DNA from: Hymenobacter gelipurpurascens
GTDB taxonomy: Bacteria > Bacteroidota > Bacteroidia > Cytophagales > Hymenobacteraceae
Direction: 5' to 3'
Length of the DNA stretch: 64,000 nt
Assembly (NCBI RefSeq): GCF_900187375.1
Contig: NZ_FYEW01000001.1
Span: 248,001 to 312,000, forward strand
In this document: piece after piece, positions 1 to 8,730 of the stretch
Position numbering within the stretch: the first letter of the stretch is position 1
Layout: the number at the start of each line of letters is the position of its first letter
Translations under genes and position numbers: made by a program
Notes under the pieces: model-generated
The model's input: only the letters and a program-made list of their open reading frames with translations
Told to the model about the DNA's origin: nothing
Databases searched by the model: none

Positions 1-118
1 TCGTAGAGCGGTAGTGTAAGCGCTAAGTAACGAAAGCAGACCACATGCGGCGGCCAGGAGTTGTTCTGATTCCGACTCCGAGAATCACAGTAGCTTCGTG
101 GCTTGTCTACCCGCACAT

Positions 119-1174
119 ATGGAGCCCGTTCCTCAAAAAGTCCCGATCCGGTATTACGAAATAGACGTGCTTCGCTTTGTGGCGGCTCTGGCAGTAATGC
201 TGTATCACTACCTCTACGTAGGCCATGCGCTGGAGCATTTGGTGCCGGCGCCCTTCATCGGGCAAAGCATCAGCCGATATGGGTATTTAGGCGTTGACCT
301 GTTTTTCCTGATTTCCGGCTATGTCATTCTGGGGTCGGCGTACCAGCGCCCGCTCCGGCAATTCGTGACTTCGCGCATCACGCGGCTGTATCCTGCTTTC
401 TGGGCCACCTGCACGCTCACTGCGTTGGTGTCGTATTGCTTCGCGTCTGCTTCAGTGCAGCCTCCTTCGCTGAGCACGTACCTCAGCAATATGAGTATGC
501 TCCACGAGTTCTTTGGCAAAGACTCTATCTCGGGAGTATACTGGACGCTCACGCTCGAAATATCATTTTACTTCCTGATTTCCCTCTGCATCGGCTATCA
601 GCTGTGGCCACAGTTACCGTACCTGCTGGGTGGCTGGTTGTTGTACACGCTGGCTGTGGGGCCAATGGGGCCGGTTACGCCCATCAGCCTGCTGCTTATT
701 CCGAAATACAGTGCATACTTCATCAGCGGCATGTTGTTTTACCTGTTGCAACATCGGCTGGGCAACCGGCTGCTGCTGATGGGCTTGTTGTTGGTGGCCT
801 TTGCAGCCAGTCTGCGCACAGCTAATGCCCAGCGCCTTTTTCTGGACATGCGTGCTCCTGAACTGCCGCCCTACAGCGCCGCCATGGTCGGGAGCCTAGT
901 TAGTGGCATGTACCTCATGCTGTTGCTTATCATTACGCGGCATGTGAACCTAAGCCGGTTTCCCCGTTTGGCTATGCTTGGGAGCTTATCTTATCCCATT
1001 TACCTCATTCATGGCATAGGAATGGTGATTTTGCTGCGCTATGGGCAACAAATCAACCAATATTGGCTGCTGTTTGGGCTCATTGTGCTCGTGCTGAGTC
1101 TGGCTTATCTCACCCACAAATACATAGAGCGACCCGGAAGTGCCTACTTACGCCGCTGGCTCTCACGGTTGTGA
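119..1174 (+). CDS. Acyltransferase 3 family membrane protein
   Basis: Integral membrane O-acyltransferase (Acyl_transf_3 family), which transfers acetyl or another acyl group to a cell-surface glycan or lipid; the acceptor cannot be read from sequence. The N-terminus carries the family signature: IDVLRFVAALAVMLYHY near residue 15, with the conserved R and H, then GVDLFFLISGYVI. About ten hydrophobic helices follow and the protein ends in a short basic tail. The 351 aa length is normal for the family. I chose the ATG at 119 over the in-frame GTG at 98 because homology begins just after MEPVPQKV. It converges on folA, with a 37-base spacer. A second member of the family lies at 16895-18001. 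Family assignment is secure; substrate unknown. Confidence 0.87.
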   Translation: MEPVPQKVPIRYYEIDVLRFVAALAVMLYHYLYVGHALEHLVPAPFIGQSISRYGYLGVDLFFLISGYVILGSAYQRPLRQFVTSRITRLYPAFWATCTLTALVSYCFASASVQPPSLSTYLSNMSMLHEFFGKDSISGVYWTLTLEISFYFLISLCIGYQLWPQLPYLLGGWLLYTLAVGPMGPVTPISLLLIPKYSAYFISGMLFYLLQHRLGNRLLLMGLLLVAFAASLRTANAQRLFLDMRAPELPPYSAAMVGSLVSGMYLMLLLIITRHVNLSRFPRLAMLGSLSYPIYLIHGIGMVILLRYGQQINQYWLLFGLIVLVLSLAYLTHKYIERPGSAYLRRWLSRL

Positions 1175-1211
1175 AAAGGCCTGCATTCATCACTGATTAG
1201 CCTACTGATTG

Positions 1212-1697
1212 CTAACGCCGCCGGAGCGTTACGAAGCTGAAGGCGTAGGCGTGCTTCTCGTCGGGCTCGTGCCGCTCGCGGGATTCCTCGCGCCATTCGT
1301 CGGGGTTGAGTTGGGGGAAGGTCACGTCGCCCTCAAACGCGTGGTGTACCTCCGTGAGGTACACTACCTCGGCGGCGGGCAGTGCCTGACGGTAGATTTC
1401 GCCACCCCCAATTACAAAGACGTTTTCCTCGATGCCGCGCGCCATTTCCAGGGCCAGCGGCACGGAGTAGGCCACTTCGCAGCCATCCGCTTGCCAGCCG
1501 TTCTGCCGCGTCACGACGATGTTGGTGCGGTTGGGCAGTGGCTTCCCAATGCTCTCGAAAGTACGCCGGCCCATCACGATGGGGTGGCCCTGCGTGAGCT
1601 GTTTAAAGTGCTTTAGATCGAGGGGCAAATGCCACAACAGGCGGTTGTCGCCCCCGATTACTCCATTCTCTGCTACGGCTACTACTAAGGCGGTCAT
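1212..1697 (-). CDS. folA: Dihydrofolate reductase
   Basis: Reduces dihydrofolate to tetrahydrofolate with NADPH in the cytoplasm. All DHFR landmarks are visible: the N-terminal MTALVVAVAENGVIG, the WHLPLDLKHFK segment with the catalytic acidic residue (D27 equivalent), VMGRRTFESIGKPLPNR for NADPH binding, and the FVIGGGEIYRQAL glycine motif. The 161 aa length is typical. It starts 9 bases downstream of the fmt stop on the same strand, so the two are probably one operon. That pairing is logical because Fmt consumes 10-formyl-tetrahydrofolate. Confidence 0.96.
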   Translation of the reverse strand: MTALVVAVAENGVIGGDNRLLWHLPLDLKHFKQLTQGHPIVMGRRTFESIGKPLPNRTNIVVTRQNGWQADGCEVAYSVPLALEMARGIEENVFVIGGGEIYRQALPAAEVVYLTEVHHAFEGDVTFPQLNPDEWREESRERHEPDEKHAYAFSFVTLRRR

Positions 1698-1706
1698 GTG
1701 GAGGGT

Positions 1707-2672
1707 TTAAGCGGGAGACTGATTGAGAACCGCCGCGTTGAAGCCACGTAGAAAATCGGGCACGCTCATGCGCTTTTTGCCTTCGAGCTGTACATCCTGC
1801 AAATCGAGCAGGCCGTGGGAGGTTTGCACGCGCAAATACGTGCGCCCATCCGTGAACCATGCGCCAGGTACGCCGGCTTCAGGGCCGCTGGCGTCCTCAT
1901 CATCAAAGGGCTGGGCCTTGAACACTTTGAGGGTGCGGCCATCGGGGAGCTGCGTAAACGCTGTGGGAATGGGGGAGAGGCCGCGCACCAAATTGGCCAG
2001 GGCCGGGGCCGGCTGGGTAAAATCGAGGCGGCCTAGCTCTTTCTGTAGCTTGGGGGCCGGGCGCAAGCTGGGCAGCTCCTGCTGCGGAATGCTGGGCGCC
2101 TCGCCCGCCGCAATGGCTTGCACTGAGCGCAGGGCTAGGGCCGCACCAGCGGTTTTCAGCTTCTCATATAAAGAGCCAAAGTCATCCTCGGGGGCAATGT
2201 CCACCACATCCTGATAAATCAGGTCGCCGGTATCAATTTCGTGACGCAGGAAGAACGACGTGACGCCCGTTTGGGTGTCGCCGTGAATGAGGGCCCAGTT
2301 GATGGGGGCCGCGCCGCGGTACTGGGGCAACAAAGAGGCGTGGATGTTGATAGAGCCCAGTCGCGGCATATTCCAGACGGTTTCGGGCAGCATCCGAAAC
2401 GCCACCACAACCTGTAAGTCGGCGGCGTAGGCCAGTAGTTCCGCCTGAAACTCCTGGTCCTTGAGGTTGGTGGGCTGCAACACGGGCAAACCATGCTGCA
2501 CCGCCGCCTGCTTCACTGCCGACTCGGCCAGTTGGCGGCCGCGCCCGGCGGGCTTATCCGGAGCCGTGATGACGGCTACCACCTGGCAGCCTTCCCAGGA
2601 AAGTAACGCCTGAAGAGTAGGCACCGCAAATTCCGGGGTGCCCATGAAAATGATGCGTAGGGGAGGTATCAT
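1707..2672 (-). CDS. fmt: Methionyl-tRNA formyltransferase
   Basis: Formylates Met-tRNAfMet using 10-formyl-THF for translation initiation. The N-terminal formyltransferase domain opens with RIIFMGTPEFAVPTLQALL, has the PDKPAGRGRQL loop, and carries the catalytic INIHASLLPQYRGAAPINWA stretch (N, H and downstream D of the GART fold). The C-terminal OB-like domain begins near residue 205. At 321 aa it has the usual length. An in-frame TTG lies three codons upstream; I prefer the ATG at 2672. It is followed directly by folA. Confidence 0.95.
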   Translation of the reverse strand: MIPPLRIIFMGTPEFAVPTLQALLSWEGCQVVAVITAPDKPAGRGRQLAESAVKQAAVQHGLPVLQPTNLKDQEFQAELLAYAADLQVVVAFRMLPETVWNMPRLGSINIHASLLPQYRGAAPINWALIHGDTQTGVTSFFLRHEIDTGDLIYQDVVDIAPEDDFGSLYEKLKTAGAALALRSVQAIAAGEAPSIPQQELPSLRPAPKLQKELGRLDFTQPAPALANLVRGLSPIPTAFTQLPDGRTLKVFKAQPFDDEDASGPEAGVPGAWFTDGRTYLRVQTSHGLLDLQDVQLEGKKRMSVPDFLRGFNAAVLNQSPA

Positions 2673-2698
2673 ATCTGACAAATGATTCTGAACAGAAA

Positions 2699-2745
2699 CA
2701 AAGCCGAACCGATACTGGCCTAGGGGAATTCTCGGTTCGGCTTTG
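2699..2745 (-). terminator. Hairpin terminator after the DUF1343 gene
   Basis: A 14-bp perfect inverted repeat (caaagccgaaccga at 2699-2712, its complement at 2732-2745) lies between the end of the DUF1343 gene and fmt. On the minus strand it ends in GGCTTTGTTTCTG, a modest U-rich tail. The loop holds one copy of the TGGCCTAG octamer (2716-2723). Confidence 0.6.
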
Positions 2746-2768
2746 CTGTACTACAACTGTTTAGCCGA

Positions 2769-4022
2769 TTAGTTGAAATCGGGATACAGCAAATACTTCT
2801 TGCGCAGAGCTTTGTACTGGCCTAGCGCCGGCTCCCACGACTTGCGGATTTCCTGCTCCGACTTGCCGGCAATAACCTGCTCCCGCAGGCTACGCGTGCC
2901 GCTCAGCTGCTCGAAATACTTGCCGAAAAAGTGCTCCTTATCGGTGCTTTGCTTATAAAAATCTAGCAGGTATTTCAAGGAGAAGCCCACGTCGTTGCCG
3001 GTCTGGCGCAGGTCCTGGCCGTAGCAGACTTTGCCGTTTTGCGGGGGCGTCGGCGAGCCGGTGTTGGGCTTGGGCGTGAAACTGAAAGGCCGAGACTTGG
3101 GCTGCGTGGGCGCTCCAATTACTTCAAACGGCATATCGGTACCACGGCCTACGCTTACATCAGTGCCCTCAAACAAGCAGATGGTGGCATAAAGCGACAC
3201 CGAGTGCGCATTGGGCAGGTTGGGCGAAGGGCGCACCGGCAGCTCGTAGCGTGTGGCGTGGGTGTAGCCCTGCACGGGTACTACCGTCAGACGGCACTGC
3301 TTGCCGCCAGCCAGCCACTTTTCGCCGTTAATCATCTGGGCCAACTCGCCCACCGTCAGGCCGTGCACCACCGGGATGGGGTGCATGCCCACAAAGGACT
3401 TGTGCTGGGGCTCCAGCACGGGTCCATCTACGTACCAGCCGTTGGGGTTAGGCCGATCCAGAATGATGACTTCCTTGCCCTGCTCGGCGGCGGCCTCCAT
3501 CACGTAGTGCATCGTGCTGATGAAGGTGTAGAAGCGCGTGCCCACATCCTGAATGTCGAATACCAGCACATCTACGTCTTTCAGCATCTCGGGCGTGGGC
3601 TTTTTGGTGGCACCGTAGAGACTGCGGGCTGGTAGGCCACTGCGGGCATCTTTACCGTCTTTGATGGTGGCGCCATCGGCGGCCTCGCCCCGAAAGCCGT
3701 GCTCCGGCCCGAAAATTACCGTCACGCCTACCCCTTTTGCCAGCAGCGTATCCACCAGAAACGCCTGGCCTACGCGGGCCGTCTGGTTCACGACAAGGCC
3801 TACGCGCTTGCCTTTTAGCTGTGGCAGGTAACGCTCAAACTGCTCGGCGCCCACCCGTAGGACGGGGTCTTTGCTCGGGGTCGGTACGATGATTTGTGGC
3901 TTAGAGGCTTGAGTAACAGTGGGATTGTTGGCTCCGGCTGTGGTGGCTGCGGGCAGGGGGCGGGTGCAGTCAGTGAGGAGCAGAGAAAGGCTCAGCAGAC
4001 TGGTGGAAAGGGCTGGAAACAT
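2769..4022 (-). CDS. DUF1343 / NamZ-type exo-beta-N-acetylmuramidase
   Basis: Member of the DUF1343 (YbbC) family. Its Bacillus subtilis representative NamZ removes terminal N-acetylmuramic acid from peptidoglycan fragments (GH171). An N-terminal hydrophobic segment with a Cys at residue 19 (LLLTDC) suggests an exported lipoprotein, although Asp just before the Cys is unusual for a lipobox. The family core is clear: KGKRVGLVVNQTARV, IFGPEHGFRGEAADGA, LYGATKKPTPEML, DVLVFDIQDVGTRFYT, and VGRGTDMPFEVIGAP. Length 417 aa is normal. It is divergent from the permease at 4074 with only about 50 bases between starts. The family is certain; the enzymatic role is taken from the characterised relative. 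Confidence 0.85.
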   Translation of the reverse strand: MFPALSTSLLSLSLLLTDCTRPLPAATTAGANNPTVTQASKPQIIVPTPSKDPVLRVGAEQFERYLPQLKGKRVGLVVNQTARVGQAFLVDTLLAKGVGVTVIFGPEHGFRGEAADGATIKDGKDARSGLPARSLYGATKKPTPEMLKDVDVLVFDIQDVGTRFYTFISTMHYVMEAAAEQGKEVIILDRPNPNGWYVDGPVLEPQHKSFVGMHPIPVVHGLTVGELAQMINGEKWLAGGKQCRLTVVPVQGYTHATRYELPVRPSPNLPNAHSVSLYATICLFEGTDVSVGRGTDMPFEVIGAPTQPKSRPFSFTPKPNTGSPTPPQNGKVCYGQDLRQTGNDVGFSLKYLLDFYKQSTDKEHFFGKYFEQLSGTRSLREQVIAGKSEQEIRKSWEPALGQYKALRKKYLLYPDFN

Positions 4023-4060
4023 GGGCAGGAAGCGAGGCTGGAAAACTGGTCGGGTTCACG

Positions 4061-4068
4061 TAGCTTTA
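4061..4068 (+). promoter_or_regulatory. Bacteroidota -7 box just before the permease start
   Basis: TAGCTTTA matches TAnnTTTG at all but the last base. Only five bases separate it from the GTG at 4074, so the transcript would begin at or next to the start codon. No clear TTG is seen 20 bases upstream. Confidence 0.45.
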
Positions 4069-4073
4069 CGCCG

Positions 4074-5285
4074 GTGAACGTATCAAAGTACATATCTAGT
4101 AAGATTGACGGGGCTGACTCAGGTTCTTTTACCTCGTCGGTGACAAAGATAGCCATCATCAGCATTGCCATGGGGCTTGCGGTGATGCTGGTGTCGTTTG
4201 CCATCTTGGAAGGATTCCGGAATGAAATCCAGAGCAAGATCTTTTCCTTTGGCGCCCACCTGCAGGTGAGCAAGTACGATACCAACAACTCGTTGCAGGT
4301 AGAGCCTATTGGGGCGCCCAAGCTGGTACAGCAGTTAAAGAACAATCCGCAGGTAAAGTCTACGCAGTCATTTGCGCGCAAGGCGGCCATTATCAAGACC
4401 AAGGAGGAAGTGCTAGGTGTGGTGCTGAAGGGCATTGATGAGAAAAACGGCCCCTCCACTATGCGCCAGAACCTGGTGGCCGGCAAGTTCCTGTCCTTCC
4501 CCGATACTGCCAGCAACGATATTCTGCTTTCGCGCAAAGTAGCCGACAAGCTGCGCCTCAAGCCCGGAGATGATGCCCTGTTCTACTTCATTCAGAATCC
4601 GCCCCGCGTGCGCAAGTTCACGGTGAGTGGTATTTACCAGACTGGCCTAGACGAGTTCGATGAGGTGTATGTCATCGGTGATTTGCGGCAGGTGCAGGAG
4701 CTGTACTCTTGGCCCGACTCGTTGGTGGGTGGGGTGGAAGTGGTGCTCAAGGACTTCAACCGCCTCGACCCCGTAGCCGACACCCTTTACGAAAACCTGC
4801 GCTACGACCTGAAGCTGGACAAGATTACTGACCAGTACGCCCAGCTCTTCGACTGGCTGCAGCTGCTCAACCGCAACGTGGTCATTTTCCTGATCTTGAT
4901 CATTTTCGTGGCCACCTTTAACATGGTCGCCACTATTTTCATCATGATTCTGGAGCGCACCAACATGATTGGGGTGCTCAAAGCTATTGGGGCCACCGAT
5001 AACCAAATCCGGAGTATGTTCTTTTTCCGGGGCCTGAGCCTGACGGTGCGTGGCATCTTCTACGGTAACCTAGTGGGCCTGGGATTTTGCGCCATTCAGT
5101 ACTTTTTCCACCCCATTCCGCTGGACCCTGAGAACTACTACATGGACCGCGTGCCGATCTACTGGGACCTGTTCATTATTGTGGTGCTGAATGCGGCTAC
5201 ATTCCTGACCTCCTTAATGGCCGTTTTGATTCCGACATATTTGATTTCGCGGATCAAGCCCGTAACCGCCATCAAGTTCGATTAA
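4074..5285 (+). CDS. LolC/LolE-FtsX family ABC transporter permease
   Basis: Inner-membrane permease of the MacB/LolE/FtsX type, probably for lipoprotein release or another envelope export task. The topology is typical: one N-terminal helix (IAIISIAMGLAVMLVSFAI), a periplasmic MacB_PCD-like domain of about 230 residues, then three C-terminal helices including VVIFLILIIFVATFNMVATIFIMILE and the FtsX motif ERTNMIGVLKAIGATDNQIR. The reading frame is open from 3894, but homology begins at NVSKYISSKIDG, so the GTG at 4074 (403 aa) is the best start. No ATPase partner is adjacent, so the ABC subunit is probably encoded elsewhere. Followed by a strong terminator. Confidence 0.85.
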   Translation: MNVSKYISSKIDGADSGSFTSSVTKIAIISIAMGLAVMLVSFAILEGFRNEIQSKIFSFGAHLQVSKYDTNNSLQVEPIGAPKLVQQLKNNPQVKSTQSFARKAAIIKTKEEVLGVVLKGIDEKNGPSTMRQNLVAGKFLSFPDTASNDILLSRKVADKLRLKPGDDALFYFIQNPPRVRKFTVSGIYQTGLDEFDEVYVIGDLRQVQELYSWPDSLVGGVEVVLKDFNRLDPVADTLYENLRYDLKLDKITDQYAQLFDWLQLLNRNVVIFLILIIFVATFNMVATIFIMILERTNMIGVLKAIGATDNQIRSMFFFRGLSLTVRGIFYGNLVGLGFCAIQYFFHPIPLDPENYYMDRVPIYWDLFIIVVLNAATFLTSLMAVLIPTYLISRIKPVTAIKFD

Positions 5286-5359
5286 GCTAATGCTGTGAGT
5301 GGCCTAGGCCAGGTACTAGGCCTATAAACTACAGGCCAATAAATTTCTTTTAGCGAGTA

Positions 5360-5400
5360 GGCCCGCAGATTGCATTTTTAGCAATCTGCGGGCCTTTTTG
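5360..5400 (+). terminator. Rho-independent terminator after the permease
   Basis: A perfect 14-bp stem (ggcccgcagattgc, 5360-5373, with its complement at 5381-5394) and a 7-base loop, followed by TTTTTG. A textbook intrinsic terminator. Confidence 0.9.
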
Positions 5401-5455
5401 TGTTCATTTGATAACAATTGGATAACACCAAGGCCAAGCTCTACAGGTACTTTTG

Positions 5456-5463
5456 TATCTTTC
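5456..5463 (+). promoter_or_regulatory. Probable -7 box for the nuclease-like gene
   Basis: TATCTTTC differs from TAnnTTTG only in the last base and lies about 38 bases before the ATG at 5501. It would give a leader of roughly 35 nt. Confidence 0.45.
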
Positions 5464-5500
5464 CTCCGAATACCCACTCTTTCATCCTTCACCTTCTTAC

Positions 5501-8500
5501 ATGAAGAACAACTATTCAAAACGTGTGCTACCTGCTTTGCTGCTGGCCCTGGGCCTGAGCAGCGGTGCAGCGGCGCAGGTAACGCTTCAAAACAGCTCCT
5601 ACACCGAAGAATTCGACGGTATTGGCACAGCACTTCCTAGCGGCTTCACCGTTCGTACGGGCGCTACAGCTACTGTTCCCGGCACTGAAGTGGCCCTCAC
5701 GACTACCAAGACGCCTTGGGCTAACCTCTCGGGTCGGTTTAGCAACTATGCGTCCGCTGATGGCCTGACGGCTGCTGCCGATGCTGCTGCGCAAGATGCT
5801 TCTACTGACCGCGCCCTTGGGGTACGCCAGACAGGCAGTTTCGGAGACCCCGGAGCTGCTTTTGTTTTTCAGGCTACTAATACCACGAAACGGGCAGGTT
5901 TCTCGCTTTCCTTCAAGCTGCAATCGCTCGATAACACCTCCCCCCGTACTACTACGTGGCGGGTAGACTACGCTACGGGCGATACTCCTACCAACTTCCA
6001 GGCAATTGGCAACGGTACCACCAGCGGTGGTACTGCATTCAGCAATACGCCGGTAACCGTAAACTTCGGTAATGCGCTTAACAATAAGAGCGAGAAAGTG
6101 TGGATTCGGATTGTGGCGCTGGCTAACTCATCGGGTTCCAGTAATCGCCCTACCACGGCCATCGACGACTTTTCGCTAACCTGGACGAATATATTGCCCA
6201 CCGATCCGGCCATTACGGTACCAGGTGCGCCGCTTACATTTGCCAGCCAATTGATCAATACAGCTTCTGCTTCGCAGAGCTACCAATTGAGTGCTGTCAA
6301 TCTGACTGGTGACGTAACTGTAACTGCTCCGGCCAGCTTCACCGTTTCGAAAGATAATGCCGCTTTCACCTCTACTATTGCCTTCACCCCCGGTGAACTA
6401 GCAACGGCTAAGCCGGTGTACGTACGCTATACACCCACGGCGCTGGGAGTAGCCTCCGGGAACATTACGCACACTACTCCTGGTGGCCTAGAGGAAACCG
6501 TGGCCGTATCGGGTAGCTCTTTCGACCCCAACAACTTGGTTTTCAACTTTGAAAACTGCGTGGGTAGCACAAACCTTTCAGAGGGCTGGACGCAGTTCAG
6601 CGTAACGGGCGCTCAAGTTTGGGGCTGCACCACTTTTGGGCGCGATGCCACCGATGCTACTGGCAAGAAATCCAGCGGAAATGCTCTGCAAATAAATGGC
6701 TTCGCTACAACTAGCATCCAGAACGAGGATTGGTTGATTTCGCCGGCCCTGAACGCCTCTTCCTTCACGTACCCCTTGCTTTCATTCTATAGCCGCGTGG
6801 CCTTCTCGGGCGCTCCATTGCAGCTGAAAGTTTCTACCAACTACTCTGGCACCGGTAACCCCAACGCTACCGGCGTAACCTGGACGACCCTCGACGCAGC
6901 CTTCCCGGCTATCGGCTCCGATACATGGACGCTGACTGACAACGTTGACCTGACGGCCTTCAAGTCGGCTACCGTCTACGTGGCTTTTGTATATAACTCA
7001 ACCACAGATGAGGCCGCCCGCTGGACTGTAGACGATGTGCGTCTGCGCAACTCCACCACGCCTCCTCCGCCTTCACTGGCTGTAAACACCTCTACACTGG
7101 CATTCGGCTACCGTGCTCATAACACGGCAACCACCCAAACGCTGAACGTAACCCTGCGCGACCTGACGGCTGCCGCTACCATTACCTCATCCAATCCAGT
7201 ATTCCAGCTGTCGAAGGATGGTACCGCTTTCAGTAACTCTATTAGCTTCGACGCTACTGAAGCCGGTAGTGCGCCTAAAACTATAACTGTACGTTTCAGC
7301 CCCACACAGGCTAATACTAGCTACAACAGCACCCTCACGGTGGCCAGTGCAGGTGTAACTTCCCTCACCATTGATGCTACTGGCAACACGTATAACGTGG
7401 CTAACACGCTGGAAGTAGTAAGCTGGAATATTGAGTGGTTCGGCTCGCAGGCAGGCCTAGGCCCCCAAGACAAGGCTCTGCAGCAAGAGAACGTAAAGAC
7501 TATGCTCACTAATCTCAATGCCGACATTTTTGCGCTGGCCGAGGTAGTTGATACGGTTCGTCTGGGTACGGTAGTGCGCCAGCTAGGTGGCTACCGCTAC
7601 ATGGTGTCGCCGGCAGCATCGGGCGGAAGCTCGGCCGGTACTAACTCCTTCTATGCTACGGCGCAGAAGCTGGTATTCGTGTATCGCACCAGTGTTATCA
7701 AGAATCCCACTTTCAAGGTGCTATTAGAGTGTGATAACCAGACCACTACCTGCTCGGCGTATTCCGATTGGTCGTCGGGCCGGTACCCGTATGCCATGGA
7801 GGCTGATGTGGAACTGAACGGCACCACCAACCGCATGCTGGTGGTATTGATTCACGCCAAAGCCAACACCAACCCCGTAGTTGACGCTTACAACCGCCGG
7901 AAAGCAGGAGCCGCAGCTCTGAAAGCTAAGCTTGACGCCGACTACCCCACTACCAAGTTTGTGATTGTAGGCGACTACAACGACGACCTCGACGAGACCA
8001 TAACCGCTGGTGCTCCCTCCACGGAGTCTTCGTACAAAACATTCGTAGATGATGCTGCCAACTACCAGGCACTCACGCTGCCCCTAAGCTTGGCTAAGAA
8101 GAAGTCGACGGTGAGCTACAACGACGTAATTGACCACGCTGTGACTTCAAACGAGCTGGCTGCTAATTACTTGACTGGTTCGGCTGAAATCCAAACCAGC
8201 CTTGCAGCGCTGATTCCAAACTACGCCAACACCACCTCCGACCACTATCCGGTGCAAACCCGCTACGTGTTCGGCACCGTGACCAGCACCAAGCAGGTGC
8301 GTCTGGCGGAGCAGCTGATCATCAGCCCCAACCCAACGAGCAACACTATCAGCCTGCAGCTGCCCACGCTAGTCGGCAACCTAACGCTGCAAGTAACTGC
8401 TACCGATGGTCGTGTTATTTTCACGGGTACTGGCCGCGCCGAGCAGCTCAATCAGCAGCTTGCCCAGCGCGTGGGCTCCCTGAAAGCTGGCCTGTACGTG

Positions 8501-8554
8501 GTGCGCGCTACCAGCGCTCAGAACACCTACGTTGGCCGCTTCGTGAAGCAATAA
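5501..8554 (+). CDS. T9SS-exported protein with endonuclease/exonuclease/phosphatase domain
   Basis: A 1017-aa secreted protein. A signal peptide (about residues 1-25, ending GAAAQ) is followed by adhesion-type beta domains, including two related Ig-like modules (around 235-345 and 525-630; both contain FxxSKDxxAF). A DNase I-like EEP domain spans roughly 636-920. Its catalytic landmarks are all present: VVSWNIEWF, FALAEVVDT with the metal-binding Glu, GDYNDDLDE, and the terminal SDHYPVQT. The C-terminal 80 residues (IISPNPTSNTISLQLP to GLYVVRATS) are a type A T9SS sorting domain. The likely activity is extracellular DNA, RNA or phosphoester cleavage; which one cannot be told. The start is the ATG before KNNYSKRV, since the codons upstream of it lack signal-peptide character. 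Confidence 0.88.
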   Translation: MKNNYSKRVLPALLLALGLSSGAAAQVTLQNSSYTEEFDGIGTALPSGFTVRTGATATVPGTEVALTTTKTPWANLSGRFSNYASADGLTAAADAAAQDASTDRALGVRQTGSFGDPGAAFVFQATNTTKRAGFSLSFKLQSLDNTSPRTTTWRVDYATGDTPTNFQAIGNGTTSGGTAFSNTPVTVNFGNALNNKSEKVWIRIVALANSSGSSNRPTTAIDDFSLTWTNILPTDPAITVPGAPLTFASQLINTASASQSYQLSAVNLTGDVTVTAPASFTVSKDNAAFTSTIAFTPGELATAKPVYVRYTPTALGVASGNITHTTPGGLEETVAVSGSSFDPNNLVFNFENCVGSTNLSEGWTQFSVTGAQVWGCTTFGRDATDATGKKSSGNALQINGFATTSIQNEDWLISPALNASSFTYPLLSFYSRVAFSGAPLQLKVSTNYSGTGNPNATGVTWTTLDAAFPAIGSDTWTLTDNVDLTAFKSATVYVAFVYNSTTDEAARWTVDDVRLRNSTTPPPPSLAVNTSTLAFGYRAHNTATTQTLNVTLRDLTAAATITSSNPVFQLSKDGTAFSNSISFDATEAGSAPKTITVRFSPTQANTSYNSTLTVASAGVTSLTIDATGNTYNVANTLEVVSWNIEWFGSQAGLGPQDKALQQENVKTMLTNLNADIFALAEVVDTVRLGTVVRQLGGYRYMVSPAASGGSSAGTNSFYATAQKLVFVYRTSVIKNPTFKVLLECDNQTTTCSAYSDWSSGRYPYAMEADVELNGTTNRMLVVLIHAKANTNPVVDAYNRRKAGAAALKAKLDADYPTTKFVIVGDYNDDLDETITAGAPSTESSYKTFVDDAANYQALTLPLSLAKKKSTVSYNDVIDHAVTSNELAANYLTGSAEIQTSLAALIPNYANTTSDHYPVQTRYVFGTVTSTKQVRLAEQLIISPNPTSNTISLQLPTLVGNLTLQVTATDGRVIFTGTGRAEQLNQQLAQRVGSLKAGLYVVRATSAQNTYVGRFVKQ

Positions 8555-8576
8555 GCTTCTCCTGTTTCTAGGCCAC

Positions 8577-8613
8577 AAAAAGGCCCCGCACAATTTGTGC
8601 GGGGCCTTTTTTA
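8577..8613 (+). terminator. Rho-independent terminator after the nuclease-like gene
   Basis: A GC-rich stem (aggccccgcacaa paired with ttgtgcggggcct), flanked by AAAAA on the left and TTTTTT on the right, 23 bases after the stop. The flanking A/T runs allow it to work in both directions. Confidence 0.88.
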
Positions 8614-8659
8614 TGCGTTCTGTTAAGCGGTAGAAGTCGTAGGGTATGGCACAGATGTA

Positions 8660-8707
8660 CCAACAAGAAGCGCCCCGCTGGCTTTCCGGCGGGGCGCTTC
8701 TTGTTGG
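8660..8707. repeat. 19-bp perfect inverted repeat
   Basis: Arms 8660-8678 and 8689-8707 with a 10-base loop, lying between the convergent nuclease-like gene and qorB. There is no U-run after it on either strand, so it may be an RNA end-stabilising hairpin rather than an intrinsic terminator. Confidence 0.65.
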
Positions 8708-8730
8708 TAGTGGCCTACACCGGGTGACCG

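Noticed and set aside
1..118. Partial gene at the left edge
   Set aside because: No frame reaching the edge shows recognisable protein sequence; the stretch is treated as the upstream spacer of the acyltransferase.
3039..3635. Long plus-strand frame opposite the DUF1343 gene
   Set aside because: Antisense shadow of a well-supported gene in high-GC DNA; composition is rich in H, R and G with no recognisable domain.
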